A DNA stretch of 64,000 nucleotides from assembly GCF_003850565.1 (NCBI RefSeq), contig NZ_CP027706.1, positions 5,704,001-5,768,000 of the forward strand, read 5' to 3'. A program made the position numbers and the translations under genes. Source of the DNA: Pseudomonas sessilinigenes. GTDB lineage: Bacteria; Pseudomonadota; Gammaproteobacteria; Pseudomonadales; Pseudomonadaceae. The notes under the pieces were generated by a model. That model saw nothing but the letters and a program-made list of their open reading frames with translations. It did no database searches and had not been told where the DNA came from. Positions 24,565 through 32,410 of this stretch are shown here, one piece after another (position 1 is the first letter of the stretch; every line of letters begins with the position of its first letter).

Positions 24565-25506
24565 ATGACCCACGCCAGCGCCGAACCCGGCATCCGCATC
24601 ACCCTCGGTGAACTGATCGAGATGCGCCACCGCGTGCGCGAGGTGCAGCTGTTCTCCACGCCCAGCCAGCGCAGCCCGCTGGTGGGGCTGCACCATTCCA
24701 AGCTGCGCGGGCGTGGGGTGGACTTCGACCAGGTACGGGTCTACCAGGCCGGCGACGACGTGCGCACCATCGATTGGCGCGTCACCGCGCGGACCCAGGA
24801 ACCCCATACCAAGTTGTTCCACGAAGAGCGCGAGCGGCCAATCTTCATCATGGTCGAGCAGAGCCGCCAGCTGTTCTTCGGCTCCGGGCTGATGTTCAAG
24901 TCGGTGCTCGCCGCCCAGGCCGCGAGCCTGATCGGCTGGGCCGCCCTGGGCCACAACGACCGGGTCGGTGGCCTGGTCTTTGGCGACGACGAGCACTACG
25001 AGATCAAGCCCCGGCGCAGCAAGCAGAGCCTGCTGCAATTGCTCAACCGCCTGGTGCGGGTCAACCAGTCGCTGCACGCCGAAGCCCAGCCCCAGCGCGA
25101 CGCCCTCGGCACCGCCCTGCTGCGCGGCCGCGAAGTGCTGCGCCCTGGCAGCCTGGTGATCGTGATCTGCGACGAGCGCGCCCTGAGCGATGCCGCCGAG
25201 CAACAACTGAGCCTGCTGTCGCGTCATTGCGACCTGCTACTGATGCCGCTCTCCGATCCCTTGGACCACGCCCTGCCCGCCGCCGGCCTGATGCGCTTCG
25301 CCGAGCGCGGCGCACAGCTGGAACTCGATACCCTGAGCTATGAGCTGCGCCAGGCCTACCGTGCCCAGAGCGAAGCACGCATCGCCCGTTGGGAGCGCCT
25401 GGCGCAAAAACTGCGGGTATTGCTGATGCCCTTGAGTACCCAGAGCGAGATGGTCGAGCAACTGCGCGAGTACCTCAACCCGCAGCGTCCGGGAGCCGGC
25501 CGATGA
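24565..25506 (+). CDS. DUF58 domain protein of the MoxR-Bat operon
   Basis: The 313-residue protein has the DUF58 signature HHSKLRGRGVDFDQVRVYQAGDDVRTIDWRVTAR and a VWA-like second half (IFIMVEQSRQLFFGS, FVFGDDEHY-type). DUF58 proteins accompany MoxR ATPases almost universally and are thought to be adaptors at the membrane. It starts 5 bp after moxR ends and overlaps the next gene by 4 bp. Confidence 0.92.
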   Translation: MTHASAEPGIRITLGELIEMRHRVREVQLFSTPSQRSPLVGLHHSKLRGRGVDFDQVRVYQAGDDVRTIDWRVTARTQEPHTKLFHEERERPIFIMVEQSRQLFFGSGLMFKSVLAAQAASLIGWAALGHNDRVGGLVFGDDEHYEIKPRRSKQSLLQLLNRLVRVNQSLHAEAQPQRDALGTALLRGREVLRPGSLVIVICDERALSDAAEQQLSLLSRHCDLLLMPLSDPLDHALPAAGLMRFAERGAQLELDTLSYELRQAYRAQSEARIARWERLAQKLRVLLMPLSTQSEMVEQLREYLNPQRPGAGR

Positions 25507-25997
25507 GCAGCCTGGAGCAACTGCAACCCCTGCTGCCACCGCCGCCAGTCGGCCTGTGGCCTCCGGCGCCAGGCTGGTGGTTGCTGGCCGTATTGCTACC
25601 GGCATTGGCTTTCGCGGCCTGGCATTGGCGGCACCTGTGGCCACGCAAGAAAGCACCGACCCGGGCCGAGCAACCCCTGGACCCGGTGCGCCTGGCCGCC
25701 CTGGCGGAACTGGCGCTGCTGCCCAAGCCCTATGACGGCGCCCCGGCCGGCGCCTGGCTGCAGGCGCTCAACGCGCTGCTCAAGCGCCTGTGCCGCAACC
25801 ACTACCCCAATAGCCAGAGCCATACCCTCAACGGTCGCAAGTGGCTGGCGTTCCTCGACAACCGCTGCCCGGCCGCCGGGCTGACCCGCTGGATGGTCTT
25901 GGTCGAAGGCGCCTACAAGCCCGAGTGCAAGCTCGACGACAAAGCCATCGCCGGCCTGACCCAGGCGGTGGATACCTGGATTCGCAAGCATGTTTGA
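25503..25997 (+). CDS. DUF4381 single-pass membrane protein of the MoxR-Bat operon
   Basis: The 164-residue protein opens with a Pro-rich stretch, one membrane helix (about residues 25-45, WWLLAVLLPALAFAAWHW) and a cytoplasmic domain containing LNALLKRLCRNHYPN and SHTLNGRKWLAFLD, typical of DUF4381. It is present in the same slot in Pseudomonas MoxR-Bat operons. It is coupled by ATGA to the DUF58 gene and overlaps batA by 8 bp. Confidence 0.9.
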   Translation: MSSLEQLQPLLPPPPVGLWPPAPGWWLLAVLLPALAFAAWHWRHLWPRKKAPTRAEQPLDPVRLAALAELALLPKPYDGAPAGAWLQALNALLKRLCRNHYPNSQSHTLNGRKWLAFLDNRCPAAGLTRWMVLVEGAYKPECKLDDKAIAGLTQAVDTWIRKHV

Positions 25998-27066
25998 GTT
26001 CGCCTGGCCATGGGTCTTCGCCCTGCTGCCCCTGCCCTGGTTGTTGCGCCTGGTATTGCCAGTGGCCGATAGCGGCGAACCGGCGCTCAAGGTCAGCTTC
26101 CTCAGCGACCTGGAAAGCCTGTCGCGCAGGCGCGCCCGGGCGCACCTGCCCACCTGGCGCCAGCAGGCCCGCTTCATCCTGCTGTGGGTCCTGCTCCTAC
26201 TGGCGGCGGCACGCCCACAATGGCTGGGGGAACCGCTGCCGGTGGCCGCCAGCGGCCGCGACCTGCTGGTGGCGGTGGATGTTTCCGGCTCCATGGATTT
26301 CCCCGACATGCAGTGGCAAGACGAGGACGTCAGCCGCCTGAGCCTGGTCAAGCACCTCTTGGGAGACTTTCTCGAACATCGCGAAGGCGACCGGGTGGGC
26401 TTGATCCTGTTCGGCAGCAAGGCCTACCTGCAAGCGCCCCTGACCTTCGACCGGCATACGGTGCGGGTCTGGCTGGATGAGGCGAAGATCGGCATCGCCG
26501 GCAAGAACACCGCCATCGGCGACGCCATTGGCCTGGCCCTGAAACGCCTGCGCCTGCGCCCGGCCCAGAGCCGGGTGCTGATCCTGGTGACCGATGGCGC
26601 CAACAATGGCGGCGAGATCGCCCCCATCACCGCCGCGCGTTTGGCCGCCGAGGAAGGCGTGAAGATCTATCCGATCGGCATCGGTGCCGATCCCGAACAG
26701 AGCGCCACCCTGGGCGTACTGGGGATCAACCCCAGCCTGGACCTGGACGAACCGGCGCTCAAGGAGCTGGCCGAGGTCACCGGCGGGCGCTACTTCCGTG
26801 CCCGCGACGGCCAGGAGCTGGCGACGATCAAGGACACCCTCGACCAGTTGGAGCCGGTGGCCCAGCAACCGACCCAGGCCCGTCCGGCCCAGGCCCTGTA
26901 TAGCTGGCCACTGGCGGCGGCGCTGCTGCTCAGCGTACTGCTGGTGGTGCGCGAGCGCTGGCCGCACAACCCCCTGCAACGATTCCTCACCCAGGAGCAC
27001 TTTCTGCAACCCTTGCCCGACTGGCGACAACGCCTCAAGCGCCTGCGCCTGCGGAGGCGTCGATGA
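25990..27066 (+). CDS. batA: BatA-like VWA membrane protein with intact MIDAS
   Basis: The 358-residue protein has two N-terminal helices, a von Willebrand A domain (about 88-290) and a C-terminal helix (about 310-325). The metal-ion adhesion site is complete: D97-V-S99-G-S101, NTAIGDAIG for the Thr, and LVTDGANNGG for the distal Asp. The VWA domain faces the periplasm, where it likely binds BatB/BatD and clients. It overlaps both neighbours. It differs from the following paralogue, which lost the metal site. Confidence 0.92.
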   Translation: MFEFAWPWVFALLPLPWLLRLVLPVADSGEPALKVSFLSDLESLSRRRARAHLPTWRQQARFILLWVLLLLAAARPQWLGEPLPVAASGRDLLVAVDVSGSMDFPDMQWQDEDVSRLSLVKHLLGDFLEHREGDRVGLILFGSKAYLQAPLTFDRHTVRVWLDEAKIGIAGKNTAIGDAIGLALKRLRLRPAQSRVLILVTDGANNGGEIAPITAARLAAEEGVKIYPIGIGADPEQSATLGVLGINPSLDLDEPALKELAEVTGGRYFRARDGQELATIKDTLDQLEPVAQQPTQARPAQALYSWPLAAALLLSVLLVVRERWPHNPLQRFLTQEHFLQPLPDWRQRLKRLRLRRRR

Positions 27067-28799
27067 TCAGCCTCTGGCCTCACTGGTTCCGACCCTGGTG
27101 GCTGCTGGTGCTACCGCTGCTGGCATTGCTGCTATGGAAGCTCTGGCACCGGCAGAAACGTGCCGGACGCTGGCAACTGATCCTGCCACCGGCCTTTCAT
27201 GCCGCCCTGCTCAGCGGCGGCAGTGGTCGCGAAAGCAAGCTGCCATGGATCGCCCTGGGCCTGGCCTGGTTGCTGGCGGTGCTGGCCCTGATGGGCCCCA
27301 GCTGGCAGCGCGTGGAACAGACCAGCCAGAAGCCCGCCGATCCGCTGGTGGTGCTGCTGGAACTGACCCCGCAGATGCTGGCCGGCGATGTGCCGCCCAA
27401 TCGCCTGGACCAGGCCCGGCACAAACTGCTGGACCTCTTGGCCCTGCGCAGCGATGCCCAGACCGCCATCGTGGTCTATGCCGGCAGCGCCCACACCCTG
27501 GTGCCGCTGTCCGACGACCTGGCGACCAGTCGCAACCTGCTGGACGCCCTCAAGCCGTCGATCATGCCCGAGGCCGGCCAGCGCGCCGACCTGGCCTTGC
27601 TCAAGGCGCTCAAGCTGCTGGACCAGGGTGCCCTGGGCCAGGGCCGGGTACTGCTGATGGCCTCCTCCCTCAGCGAACAGGAGCGCCAGGGCATCCGCCA
27701 GGCCCTGGACGGCGATGGCCCACAGTTGCTGATGCTGGGTATCGGCAGTCGCGACGGGGCCCCGGTGCCTCTGGATGATGGCAGTTACCTCAAGGATGAC
27801 CTGGGGGCGATCCTGGTATCGCGCCTGGACAGCCCGAGCCTCAAGCAATTCATCGGTGAGGTCGACGGCCGTTATCGCCAGGCACGCCTGGATGACAGCG
27901 ACCTGCGAGGCCTGGGCCTGCTAGGCAACCCCCAAGGCGTGCGCAACGACGGCCAGACCCTGCGCCTGGATACCTGGGCCGATCAGGGTTATTGGCTGCT
28001 GCTACCGTTGCTGCTCCTGGCCGCCTGCGCCGGTCGCCGAGGCTGGCTGTTCTGCCTGCCGCTGCTGTTGCTCGGCGCACCACAACCCAGCTACGCCTTC
28101 GACTTCAACGATCTCTGGCTGCGCCCCGACCAACAGGGCCAGCGCCTGTTGCAGCAACAGCGCCCAGCCGAAGCCGCGCGGCACTTCCAGGACCGGCAGT
28201 GGCAAGGCATGGCGTTGTACGAAGCCGGCAACTACACTGCCGCCGCCGAGCGCTTTGCCGAAGGCAACGATGCCCGCGCCCATTACAATCGCGCCAATGC
28301 CCTGGCCCGCAGCGGCGAGCTGGAGGCGGCTGTCGACGCCTACGAACAGGCGCTGGACCTGGAGCCCGACCTGCAACCGGCACAGCAGAACCTGGCCCTG
28401 GTGCAAAGCCTGCTGCAGCAACAGGCTGCCGAGCCGCCAGCGCCACAGACGGCCGACCCCGAGGCCGAGGACAGTGCCCGCTCCGAGGCCAATGGCGCGG
28501 CCACCACCCCGGTGCCCGGCAGCGAGACTCCAGTCGAGCCTCCTCCGGCGACGCCAGGTACAGGTGAAACCACGCAACCGGACCCGCAGGCCCCAGGGCA
28601 CAGCGAGGTCCCCGGCAGCGAACTGGACGACGAACACACAACCACCCCGCTGCGCCCGGCGGTAGACAGCCTGGATGCTGAACACCAACAGGCACTGGAG
28701 CAGTGGCTGCGCAAGATCCCGGACGATCCGGGGGAACTGCTCAGGCGCAAGTTCTGGTACGAACAGCAAACCCATCAGGATCAGGGAAAAACTCGATGA
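27063..28799 (+). CDS. batB: BatB/BatC fusion: MIDAS-less VWA domain plus TPR
   Basis: The 578-residue protein has N-terminal helices, a VWA domain (about 92-300), two further helices (about 312-345), TPR repeats (about 385-450; AHYNRANALARSGELEAAVDAYEQALDLEPD) and a long Pro/Glu/Thr-rich tail. It therefore combines what are separate BatB and BatC proteins elsewhere. The MIDAS motif D-x-S-x-S is replaced by E100-L-T102-P-Q104, and the usual distal Thr site reads GQRADLALL, so metal binding is probably lost. It is coupled by ATGA to batA and batD. Confidence 0.88.
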   Translation: MISLWPHWFRPWWLLVLPLLALLLWKLWHRQKRAGRWQLILPPAFHAALLSGGSGRESKLPWIALGLAWLLAVLALMGPSWQRVEQTSQKPADPLVVLLELTPQMLAGDVPPNRLDQARHKLLDLLALRSDAQTAIVVYAGSAHTLVPLSDDLATSRNLLDALKPSIMPEAGQRADLALLKALKLLDQGALGQGRVLLMASSLSEQERQGIRQALDGDGPQLLMLGIGSRDGAPVPLDDGSYLKDDLGAILVSRLDSPSLKQFIGEVDGRYRQARLDDSDLRGLGLLGNPQGVRNDGQTLRLDTWADQGYWLLLPLLLLAACAGRRGWLFCLPLLLLGAPQPSYAFDFNDLWLRPDQQGQRLLQQQRPAEAARHFQDRQWQGMALYEAGNYTAAAERFAEGNDARAHYNRANALARSGELEAAVDAYEQALDLEPDLQPAQQNLALVQSLLQQQAAEPPAPQTADPEAEDSARSEANGAATTPVPGSETPVEPPPATPGTGETTQPDPQAPGHSEVPGSELDDEHTTTPLRPAVDSLDAEHQQALEQWLRKIPDDPGELLRRKFWYEQQTHQDQGKTR

Positions 28800-30430
28800 G
28801 CCGCTGCACCGCCCTTCTGCTTGCCCTTGTGCTCTGGTGCTCACAGTCCCAGGCCGCCGGGCTGCTCGCCAGCCTGGACCGCAGCCAGGTGAACGCCGGG
28901 GAAACCGTCGAGCTGACCCTGGAGTCCAGTGATGTCACCCAGTTCGGCAAGCCGGACCTGACCCCTCTGCAGGCGCAGTTCGAAGTACGCGGTACGCGCC
29001 AGGTCAACCAGCTCAACAGCCTCGGGGACAGCCACGCCAGTACCCGCTGGATCATCACCCTGCTGCCGCTGCACACCGGCACGCTGGCCATCGAGCCACT
29101 GCAACTGGGCGAGATGCGCAGCCAGGCCCTGACCCTGCAGGTCAACGCCACCCCTGCGCAGGAGCAGCAAACGCACCTGGAGCCGGTGTTCATCGATGCC
29201 GAGCTGGACCAGCCCAAGGTCTATGTCCAGGCCCAGGCCCTGCTGACCCTGCACATCTACCATTCGGTGCCGTTGTTCGATGACAGTAACCTGAGCCCCT
29301 TGCAACTGAGCGATGCCCGGGTCGAACAGCTGGGAGAACCGCGCACCTACGAGAAGCTCATCAATGGCGTGCGCCACGGGGTGATCGAGATGCGCTATGC
29401 CATCTACCCCCAGCGCAGCGGCGTGCTCAAGATCCCATCGCTGACGTTCAGCGCCACCCTGGCGACTCCCGGCAACCCCCAGGACAACTCGCCCCAAGCC
29501 TCCAGGTCCGGCAAGCTGATCCATGTCAGCTCGGCGCCAATGGAGCTTGCGGTCATGGCCAAGCCGGCCACCTACCCTGCCGACGAGCCCTGGCTACCGG
29601 CCCGCAGCCTGAGCCTGAGCGAGAGCTGGAGCCCCGAGCCCGAGCAACCCCAGGTCGGCGACTCCCTGACCCGCAGCCTGACCCTGCGCGCCGAGGGCTT
29701 ATCCAGCGCCCAGTTGCCGCCGCTACCGACCACCGAGGTCAGTGGCCTGCGCAGCTACCCGGATCAGCCGCAACTGAGCAACCAGCCGGTCGAGCAAGGT
29801 GTGCTGGGCATCCGCGAAGAGCGCCAGGCCCTGGTGCCGAGCCGGACCGGCAACATCGAGCTGCCGGCCATGGAAGTCACCTGGTGGAACACCCAGCAAG
29901 ACCGCCTGGAACACGCCAGCCTGCCGGCACGAACCCTGCAGGTGGCAAGCAACCCGAACCTGATGGTGGACACTCCGGCCAGCACCCCACAGGCCAGCAA
30001 CACCGCCGAAGGCCTGTGGCTCTGGCAACTCAGTACGCTGCTGCTGGCCTGTACCACCCTGCTGGGCTTCGGCCTGTGGTGGCGCGCCCGCTCGCAACCG
30101 GCGGTAGCACGGGTGGCCCAGAGCGGCCCTAGCCCGCGCTCGCTGCTGGACGACCTCAAGCGTGCCTGCCAGGCCAACGATCCCCAAGCCACGCGCCAGG
30201 CCCTGGATGCCTGGGCCCGCCAGCAACCCGAGACCCTGGCCGAAATGGCTGCGCGTTTTGTCCTGCTCTCCGACGCCCTGGACGGACTCAACGGCGCCCT
30301 CTACAGCGAAAGCGGCCAGTACTGGCAAGGCGAGGAGCTGTGGCGAGCGGTCGGCACCCTCCCCGTAGCCGAGCGGACCCAGGCCCCGCAAGCCGACACC
30401 ACGAGCCTGCCACCGCTCTACCCCAAGTAA
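28796..30430 (+). CDS. batD: BatD-like periplasmic/membrane protein
   Basis: The 544-residue protein has a signal peptide (MSRCTALLLALVLWCSQSQAAG), several Ig-like beta domains (ASLDRSQVNAGETVELTLE onwards), a C-terminal membrane helix (about 410-430, LWLWQLSTLLLACTTLLGFGLWW) and a cytoplasmic helical tail. This matches the BatD/DUF7939 architecture. It likely scaffolds the VWA proteins in the periplasm. It closes the operon and is followed by a REP-type hairpin. Confidence 0.9.
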   Translation: MSRCTALLLALVLWCSQSQAAGLLASLDRSQVNAGETVELTLESSDVTQFGKPDLTPLQAQFEVRGTRQVNQLNSLGDSHASTRWIITLLPLHTGTLAIEPLQLGEMRSQALTLQVNATPAQEQQTHLEPVFIDAELDQPKVYVQAQALLTLHIYHSVPLFDDSNLSPLQLSDARVEQLGEPRTYEKLINGVRHGVIEMRYAIYPQRSGVLKIPSLTFSATLATPGNPQDNSPQASRSGKLIHVSSAPMELAVMAKPATYPADEPWLPARSLSLSESWSPEPEQPQVGDSLTRSLTLRAEGLSSAQLPPLPTTEVSGLRSYPDQPQLSNQPVEQGVLGIREERQALVPSRTGNIELPAMEVTWWNTQQDRLEHASLPARTLQVASNPNLMVDTPASTPQASNTAEGLWLWQLSTLLLACTTLLGFGLWWRARSQPAVARVAQSGPSPRSLLDDLKRACQANDPQATRQALDAWARQQPETLAEMAARFVLLSDALDGLNGALYSESGQYWQGEELWRAVGTLPVAERTQAPQADTTSLPPLYPK

Positions 30431-30449
30431 CCCGCCCCCAGGAGCCGGC

Positions 30450-30489
30450 CTGCCCGCGAAGGTGATCTCGCGGGCCTCTTCGCGGGCAG
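30450..30489. repeat. REP-type inverted repeat after batD
   Basis: CTGCCCGCGAAG and its exact complement CTTCGCGGGCAG are separated by 16 bases and preceded by AGGAGCCGGC. This is the second common Pseudomonas intergenic palindrome type, distinct from the GTAGCCGCTG family. It can act as a transcript-end stabiliser or weak terminator for the Bat operon. Confidence 0.6.
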
Positions 30490-30519
30490 CGCCCCTCCTG
30501 CATTCAGCGATGGCGGCCG

Positions 30520-30547
30520 TGCACCAGAACGCAAAAAGCCCTGCACC
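30520..30547 (+). promoter_or_regulatory. Candidate AraC-type direct-repeat operator upstream of hyuB
   Basis: TGCACC occurs at 30520-30525 and 30542-30547, exactly 22 bp apart (two helical turns). Each is followed by an A-rich patch. A -10-like TAACTT lies at 30579-30584, about 30 bp downstream, so the second half-site would lie next to the -35 region. The AraC gene downstream of hyuA is the obvious candidate binder. Confidence 0.35.
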
Positions 30548-30623
30548 CGGCGACAAGCCAGGGGCGCATGCCTGCGCGTAACTTAAGGCCGTGGGCGCAA
30601 CAGCCGTCGCGCACCACCTCGAG

Positions 30624-30634
30624 AACAACAAGAA
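30624..30634 (+). promoter_or_regulatory. A-rich Hfq/Crc-type (CA) motif in the hyuB leader
   Basis: AACAACAAGAA lies 12 bp before the hyuB ATG, just upstream of the AGGTGAG ribosome site. It fits AAnAAnAA, the target of the Pseudomonas Hfq-Crc repressor complex. Confidence 0.5.
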
Positions 30635-30646
30635 CTCAGGTGAGCC

Positions 30647-32392
30647 ATGAGCACAGTAGATCCGATCACCCTCGCCGTGGTGCGAGGGGCGCTGGAGACC
30701 GCCCAGCGTGAAATGACCCTGACCCTGGAGAAAACCGGCCGTTCCAGCGTCTTCAACCTGGCCCACGACTACTCCAATGCGTTGTTCGACCACCTCCCGG
30801 AAATGGTCCTCCAGGGCCAGGACATCCCGATCCACCTCGGCTCGCTGATCCCGGCCATGAAATGCGTGGCCGGGTTCTTCGGCGACGACATCCACGAAGG
30901 GGACGTGATCTACCACAACGACCCGGCCTACCAGGGCAGCCATATCCTCGACTGCTGCATGTACAAACCGGTGTTCTACCAGGGCGAACTGGTGTTCTGG
31001 ACCGTGTGCAAGGGCCACCTCACCGACATCGGCGGCCCGGTGCCCGCCGGCTACAACCCGGACGCCAGGGAAATCTACGCCGAGGGCCTGCGGATTCCTC
31101 CGGTCAAGCTCTGGTCCCGGGGCCAGCGCCGCGAGGATGTGATCAACCTGCTGCTGACCAACATGCGCGCCCGGGTCTACCAGGAAGGCGACCTGAATGC
31201 CCAGTACGGCGCCTGCAGCGTCGGCGAGCGGCACCTGCTGCAACTCCTGGAGCGCTACGGCGTGGAGCAGGTGCGCGCCTGCATTGGCGAGCTCAAGGAC
31301 ATGGCCGACCGGCACATGCGCGCGCTGCTGCGCGAGGTGCCGGATGGCCTCTACCATGGCAGCGCGGTGCTGGAGGACTCGGGCCACGGCTTGGGCCAGC
31401 TGACCATCACCGCCCAGGTGCAGATCAGCGGCGATCAGGCCCGGGTGCGCATCGACAGCCCGCCCCAGGTGCCCTACTTCATCAACTCCTACGCCGGCAA
31501 CTCGGTGTCCGGGGTGTACCTTGGGCTGATGATGTTCGCCCAGGTGCCGCCGCCCTATAACGAGGGCCTGTATCGCTGCATCAGCGTCGACCTGGGGGAG
31601 CCAGGAACCCTGTGCAACGCCAGCGAACCCGCGCCCCACGTCAACAGCACCACCACCCCCATGGAAACCCTCGCCGACGCGGTGCGCCAAGCCCTGGAAC
31701 AGGCCGCGCCGGAACGGGTCACCGCGTCCTGGGGCCATGCCAGCGGAATCAACATCGCCGGCCACGACCCGCGCAACGACAACGCCGAATACGTGACCAT
31801 GGTCCTGGCCTCGATCATCTCCGGGGCCGGGGCCAACCAGGCCATGGACGGCTGGCCGGCCTGCGGCCCGCTGTGCTGCTTCGGCGCGCTGATGTCCGGC
31901 GACATCGAACTGCTGGAATACGCCTACCCGATCCTCATCCACCGCTACAGCCTGATCACCGACAGCGGCGGCGCCGGGCAGTTTCGCGGCGGCTCGGGCA
32001 CCTGCATCGAGATCGAACCCTTGCAGCACCCCATGACCGTGGTGGGTTTCGGCGAAGGCCGGCAACTGCCCACCGCCGGGGCCGCCGGGGCGCGCAACGG
32101 CTTGCTGGCGCCCAAGCTCGGACGCCTGACCCATCGCCGCGCCGACGGCCAGGAACAGGCCTACCAGCACAACGCCCAGTTGATCGCGCAACCGGGGGAG
32201 CGGGTGATCAACCTCAATCCCGGCGGTGGCGGCTATGGCGACCCCTTCCTGCGACCCCTGGAGCGAGTGGCCGAAGACCTGCGCAACGGCCTGATCTCCC
32301 TCGAAGGCGCGCGCCTGGACTACGGCGTGGTGTTCGACACCGAGCAGCGCCTGGACCACGACGCCACCCGCGCCCTGCGCGCCCGCCCCTGA
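30647..32392 (+). CDS. hyuB: Hydantoinase/oxoprolinase B-type subunit (HyuB family)
   Basis: The 581-residue protein belongs to the hydantoinase B/oxoprolinase family. Visible are ITLAVVRGALETAQREM at the start, GDVIYHNDPAYQGSHILD, GHLTDIGGPVPAG, and the C-terminal NLNPGGGGYGDPFLRP. Together with HyuA it forms an ATP-dependent ring-opening enzyme for hydantoins, oxoproline-like lactams or related substrates. The true substrate cannot be read from sequence. It precedes hyuA by 18 bp. No hydantoin permease or carbamoylase is adjacent. Confidence 0.9.
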   Translation: MSTVDPITLAVVRGALETAQREMTLTLEKTGRSSVFNLAHDYSNALFDHLPEMVLQGQDIPIHLGSLIPAMKCVAGFFGDDIHEGDVIYHNDPAYQGSHILDCCMYKPVFYQGELVFWTVCKGHLTDIGGPVPAGYNPDAREIYAEGLRIPPVKLWSRGQRREDVINLLLTNMRARVYQEGDLNAQYGACSVGERHLLQLLERYGVEQVRACIGELKDMADRHMRALLREVPDGLYHGSAVLEDSGHGLGQLTITAQVQISGDQARVRIDSPPQVPYFINSYAGNSVSGVYLGLMMFAQVPPPYNEGLYRCISVDLGEPGTLCNASEPAPHVNSTTTPMETLADAVRQALEQAAPERVTASWGHASGINIAGHDPRNDNAEYVTMVLASIISGAGANQAMDGWPACGPLCCFGALMSGDIELLEYAYPILIHRYSLITDSGGAGQFRGGSGTCIEIEPLQHPMTVVGFGEGRQLPTAGAAGARNGLLAPKLGRLTHRRADGQEQAYQHNAQLIAQPGERVINLNPGGGGYGDPFLRPLERVAEDLRNGLISLEGARLDYGVVFDTEQRLDHDATRALRARP

Positions 32393-32410
32393 CCCCACGG
32401 AGCATCTCCC

